A stretch of DNA of 64,000 nt from Pseudaminobacter soli (ex Li et al. 2025). Its GTDB lineage: Bacteria; Pseudomonadota; Alphaproteobacteria; Rhizobiales; Rhizobiaceae. The DNA is taken from positions 124,001-188,000 of the forward strand of contig NZ_JARXVF010000007.1 of NCBI RefSeq assembly GCF_029892515.1. Reading direction: 5' to 3'. Within the stretch, counting starts at the first letter, position 1, and every line of letters starts with the position of its first letter. Shown here one piece after another: positions 61,187 through 64,000 of this stretch. The position numbers and the translations under genes are program-made. Under the pieces are notes generated by a model. The model saw only the letters and a program-made list of their open reading frames with translations. It did no database searches and was not told the origin of the DNA.

Positions 61187-62259
61187 CCGCTCCGCTGCCC
61201 GCCGGCTCCACCATCGGCATCATCGGCGGCGGCCAGCTCGGCCGCATGCTGGCGATGGCCGCAGCGCAGCTCGGCTACCGCACGGTGGTCCTGGAACCGC
61301 AGGCAGGCTGTCCCGCGGCGCAAGTTGCCAACGACCAGATCGTTGCCGCCTATGACGACCCGGTCGCCCTGCGCGAGCTTGCCGGCAAGTGCGACGTGGT
61401 CACCTACGAATTCGAGAATGTGCCGGTGCAGGCCGCCGAAACGCTTGCCGCCACCATTGCCGTGCTGCCGCCCGCCCGCGCGCTCGACGTTTCGCAGGAC
61501 CGGCTGACCGAAAAGACCTTCTTGAACGGCATCGGCATCCCGACCGCGGATTTCCGCGCCGTCGACAACGACCAGGACCTGCATGTCGCCCTGCGCGACT
61601 TCCACGGCGCCGGCGTGCTCAAGACCCGTCGCCTCGGCTATGACGGCAAGGGCCAGCGCGTTTTCCGCAACGTGCCCCTGCACGAGACCGGCGGCACCTT
61701 CACGGCCATGGGCAGCGTGCCCCTGATCCTCGAAGCCTTCGTGACCTTCGATCGGGAAGTCTCGATCATCGCCGCGCGCGACCGCAACGGCGCCCTGTCG
61801 GCCTATGACCCGGCCGAAAACGTCCATCGCCACGGCATCCTGCACAGCTCCACCGTGCCGGCCAACATCACGCCGGAGGCTGCAACCGCGGCCAAGGGGG
61901 CCGCCTTCGCCATCCTCGATGCGCTCGACTATGTCGGCGTCATCGGCGTCGAATTCTTCGTGCTTCCCGATGGCTCGCTGCTGGTCAATGAGATCGCCCC
62001 GCGCGTCCACAATTCCGGCCATTGGACGGAAGCCGCCTGCACCATCTCGCAATTCGAGCAGCATGTTCGCGCCATTGTCGGCCTGCCGCTCGGCACCACC
62101 AACCGGCACTCCGACTGCATCATGGAAAACCTGATCGGCGACGAGGTGAGCCGAGTCGACGACCTCGCCGGCGAGCCTGACGTGATGCTGCATCTCTACG
62201 GCAAGGCGGAAGCCCGCCCCGGCCGCAAGATGGGCCATTTCACAAGGCTGCGGCGCTGA
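61183..62259 (+). CDS. purK: N5-carboxyaminoimidazole ribonucleotide synthase PurK
   Basis: 358 residues. ATP-grasp enzyme: N-terminal [20 protein letters not shown], a central domain with [12 protein letters not shown], and the C-terminal [20 protein letters not shown] with metal ligands. It makes N5-CAIR from AIR, bicarbonate and ATP, feeding PurE. Overlaps purE by 4 nt. A structured repeat follows the stop at once. Confidence 0.96.
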   Translation: MTAPLPAGSTIGIIGGGQLGRMLAMAAAQLGYRTVVLEPQAGCPAAQVANDQIVAAYDDPVALRELAGKCDVVTYEFENVPVQAAETLAATIAVLPPARALDVSQDRLTEKTFLNGIGIPTADFRAVDNDQDLHVALRDFHGAGVLKTRRLGYDGKGQRVFRNVPLHETGGTFTAMGSVPLILEAFVTFDREVSIIAARDRNGALSAYDPAENVHRHGILHSSTVPANITPEAATAAKGAAFAILDALDYVGVIGVEFFVLPDGSLLVNEIAPRVHNSGHWTEAACTISQFEQHVRAIVGLPLGTTNRHSDCIMENLIGDEVSRVDDLAGEPDVMLHLYGKAEARPGRKMGHFTRLRR

Positions 62260-62303
62260 AGCATTTTGCGGCAAGGCGTAATCGCCTCGCGTCGCAGAAG
62301 CGC
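62258..62303 (+). repeat. structured intergenic repeat, copy D
   Basis: GAAGCATTTTGC opens and GTCGCAGAAGCGC closes; inner stem AGGCG-TAAT-CGCCT. It starts at the purK stop codon, so it may also act in the 3-prime UTR of purEK. Confidence 0.55.
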
Positions 62304-62319
62304 AACGCCATGATCCGAC

Positions 62320-62724
62320 TCAGTTTGCCGGCACCGGGCAGGCCAGGTCGCCCTCTTCGCATTGGAGATAGGCCTTGAGCTTTTCCAGGCGCTGCTTGCC
62401 GAGCTCATCGTGGCATTGCAGGACCAGCATGCGATGGATGCTGCCATTGACCGTGTCGCCGGTCGAAAAATCGCATTCGGCATCGCTATAGGCGTCCCAG
62501 GCCTTCTGCGCGGCCGCCAGCCTTTCCCTGCCTTTCGGGTCGTCCTTGAGCCGGTCCATGATCTCGTCATAGGCGACTTTTAAGGCTGCCTTGGTCTTTA
62601 TCAGCGCCCGGTCGGCGCATTCGTTCAGCTGGGACTGATTGGAAGAATCGCTACACTCCTGAGCCAGCGCCGGCCTCGCCGCCAGGAGCGCAGCCAGGCA
62701 AAGCAGGCCGACCGCAAAGCGCAT
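62320..62724 (-). CDS. LprI/DUF1311-family exported protein
   Basis: 134 residues from the ATG complementing 62722-62724, behind GGGAGA. Signal peptide MRFAVGLLCLAALLAARPAL. The domain has the lysozyme-inhibitor LprI-like pattern: Q(S)QLNECADRALIKTKAALK, WDAYSDAECDF and a Cys-bearing end (LQCHDELGKQRLEKLKAYLQ). Family members are periplasmic; some bind lysozyme. The true role here is unknown. Convergent with purK. Confidence 0.85.
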   Translation of the reverse strand: MRFAVGLLCLAALLAARPALAQECSDSSNQSQLNECADRALIKTKAALKVAYDEIMDRLKDDPKGRERLAAAQKAWDAYSDAECDFSTGDTVNGSIHRMLVLQCHDELGKQRLEKLKAYLQCEEGDLACPVPAN

Positions 62725-62932
62725 GGACAATCTCCCTTCATTGCCATGGGAAATTGCGAGACTAACGCGCTAAAAAGCTTAGCCGCAACGCCTCCAATTG
62801 CGTGCCCGCGCACTGCCGGTGGTTGACAGGATGGAGACTCCTCGTCTATGAGCCACCCACAAGTTTGGACGCGCTCTCGGGCGCGTCTTTCAGTTCGGCC
62901 TGGCGACGGGCCCAGTTCGACGGATCAGACCA

Positions 62933-63058
62933 ATGAAGATCAAGAATTCGCTCAAGGCCCTCAAGGGTCGTCATCGCGACACCCAGCTGGTTCGCCGCAA
63001 GGGTCGCGTTTACCTCATCAACAAGACCGCTCCGCGTTACAAGGCTCGCCAGGGCTGA
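62933..63058 (+). CDS. ykgO: 50S ribosomal protein L36, type B (YkgO-like)
   Basis: 41 residues from ATG 62933 to TGA at 63056-63058: [20 protein letters not shown] then [20 protein letters not shown]. The C-terminal segment matches zinc-free L36 (no cysteines), the form favoured under zinc limitation in many bacteria; in rhizobia it is often the only form. It stands alone between lprI and a TPR gene. Confidence 0.93.
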   Translation: MKIKNSLKALKGRHRDTQLVRRKGRVYLINKTAPRYKARQG

Positions 63059-63144
63059 GTAATCGGGCCGGACGATTTCGCGCTATCCGGCCGGAGTCGG
63101 CATTATGCCGATTCCTTTCACGCGAAATTCAATTTGACGTTCCC

Positions 63145-63813
63145 ATGCCGAGGAATAGTTTCTTTGGCATGAGGAGCGTTTTTGCTTTTTTACTTGGATT
63201 GATGATGGCCGCCGGCACGATGTCGGCCTCCGCACAATCCAAGCTACCCGAACGGGGCGATCCGCTCGCGCCACCGCCATCGACCGATCCGGCGTTTCCC
63301 ACCACGCCGAAGGATCAGGCAGTTCCCCGCGCTCCGGTAACGCTCGATTCGCTGTTTGCCGACCTCAAGCGCGAGCGCAACGAGAAGGCGGCCGCGCGCA
63401 TCGCCGGCCGCATCCAGAGTCGCTGGGATCATTCGGGCAGCGCCTCCGTCGACCTGATGATGGGATGGGCGCAAAAGGCGATGGCCGAACATAAGTTCGA
63501 CGTCGCGCTCGACTTCCTCGACCAGATCGTCACCCTTGCGCCCGAATATGCCGAAGGCTGGAACCGCCGCGCCACCGTGCATTTCCTGATGCAGAGCTAC
63601 GCCAAGTCGATGGCCGACATCGAGCACACGCTGGTTCTCGAACCGCGCCATTTCGGCGCGATGGCCGGCCTGGCGGTGATCATGGAGATGCGCGGCCGCA
63701 AGCAGCTGGCACTGGAAGCCTGGCAGAAGGTGCTCGACGTCTACCCGATGATGCGCAACGCGCAGAGCAGGGTCACGGCCCTGTCGGAAGATCTGGCCGG
63801 CGAGGCCATCTGA
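63145..63813 (+). CDS. exported TPR-repeat protein
   Basis: 222 residues from ATG 63145; ATG 63169 is an alternative and neither has a strong ribosome site. Signal peptide around FFGMRSVFAFLLGLMMAAGT, then a Pro-rich linker (GDPLAPPPSTDPAFPTTP). Two or three TPR helices follow (MGWAQKAMAEHKFDVALDFL, WNRRATVHFLMQSYAKSMAD, GAMAGLAVIMEMRGRKQLAL). Protein-protein interactions in the periplasm are likely; function is unknown. Convergent with pyruvate kinase. Confidence 0.83.
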   Translation: MPRNSFFGMRSVFAFLLGLMMAAGTMSASAQSKLPERGDPLAPPPSTDPAFPTTPKDQAVPRAPVTLDSLFADLKRERNEKAAARIAGRIQSRWDHSGSASVDLMMGWAQKAMAEHKFDVALDFLDQIVTLAPEYAEGWNRRATVHFLMQSYAKSMADIEHTLVLEPRHFGAMAGLAVIMEMRGRKQLALEAWQKVLDVYPMMRNAQSRVTALSEDLAGEAI

Positions 63814-63847
63814 ACCCCTACTAGAGAACCGGCCGTATACGCGAGGG

Positions 63848-64000
63848 CTATGCGCCCCCGCGTCCCTCTGCGCCGACATAGGCGATGCGCAGCATGTTGG
63901 TGGCGCCGGGGGTGCCCAGCGGCACGCCGGCCGTAACGATGACGCGGTCGCCCGGGCGGCCGAAGCCTTCCTCATAGGCGATGCGGCAGGCGCGATCGAC
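63848..64000 (-). CDS. pyk: pyruvate kinase, C-terminal end (continues beyond window)
   Basis: The last 50 codons of a minus-strand gene are visible, ending at the TAG complementing 63848-63850. The translation RACRIAYEEGFGRPGDRVIV then TAGVPLGTPGATNMLRIAYV matches the C-terminal domain of pyruvate kinase (VIVTAGVPxGxPGxTNxLR). The start and the active site lie outside the window. Converts phosphoenolpyruvate and ADP to pyruvate and ATP. Confidence 0.88.
   Translation of the reverse strand, partial: VDRACRIAYEEGFGRPGDRVIVTAGVPLGTPGATNMLRIAYVGAEGRGGA

Noticed and set aside
1-64000. CRISPR arrays, rRNA genes, prophage structural genes
   Set aside because: No regularly spaced identical repeats, no rRNA sequence and no phage head/tail genes were recognised.

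Overview
The window looks like chromosomal DNA from a Mesorhizobium-like member of the Phyllobacteriaceae (Hyphomicrobiales, Alphaproteobacteria). The clues are high GC, long alphaproteobacterial gene families (TrcR/DUF1013, DUF4164 beside zapA, DUF1192, YdcH/DUF465, DUF1127, DUF2218), a tkt-gap-pgk-fba block, a type-B L36 gene near pyruvate kinase, and several families of palindromic intergenic repeats. Species cannot be fixed from sequence alone.

Layout. 1-2.3 kb: pstC (truncated by the window edge) and pstS, with PHO-box repeats upstream and a hairpin between the two genes. 2.5-5.8 kb: a large PAS hybrid histidine kinase. 6.2-14.7 kb: a LysR regulator divergent from a phytanoyl-CoA dioxygenase-like enzyme, then a dipeptidase and a complete five-gene peptide ABC importer. 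15-21.5 kb: a HerA-like ATPase, small envelope and hypothetical proteins, a DUF2218 protein, a GNAT enzyme and an Inh/SH3 secreted protein. 21.4-23.4 kb: curlin-repeat genes, one a fragment and one frameshifted. 23.6-24.1 kb: tRNA-Glu(CTC) between two copies of a structured repeat. 24-29.4 kb: VOC protein, RluA-family pseudouridine synthase, rpoH, an SGNH hydrolase, and a lower-GC HEPN-like gene.

29.6-38.4 kb is a central-carbon block on the minus strand (class I aldolase, pgk, K+/H+ antiporter, gap, tkt), divergent from DUF4164 and zapA. 38.7-47 kb carries prpE, a DUF1127/PfpI/WYL-regulator/HAD/GNAT run, a diguanylate cyclase and a TetR-MFS pair. 47-50.7 kb has a frameshifted DUF1801 gene, trcR, a frameshifted phosphotransferase and an ArsR-SRPBCC-membrane protein operon. 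50.7-55 kb is the accessory part: two broken genes, one HEPN-like, followed by two divergently oriented IS110-superfamily recombinase genes. 55.6-64 kb returns to core genes: quinone oxidoreductase, DUF1192, MFS, two YdcH proteins, alpha/beta hydrolase, purE-purK, LprI-like protein, L36, a TPR protein and the end of pyruvate kinase.

The main points for a second look are: a family of four intergenic elements with a constant outer stem and a changing but mostly still paired inner stem; a 22-bp palindrome shared by the DUF1127/PfpI operon and the adjacent WYL regulator gene; the IS110/IS1111 pair whose non-coding ends should encode guide RNAs; the damaged curlin locus; and four single-base frameshifts plus one nonsense codon, which may be either gene decay or consensus errors.
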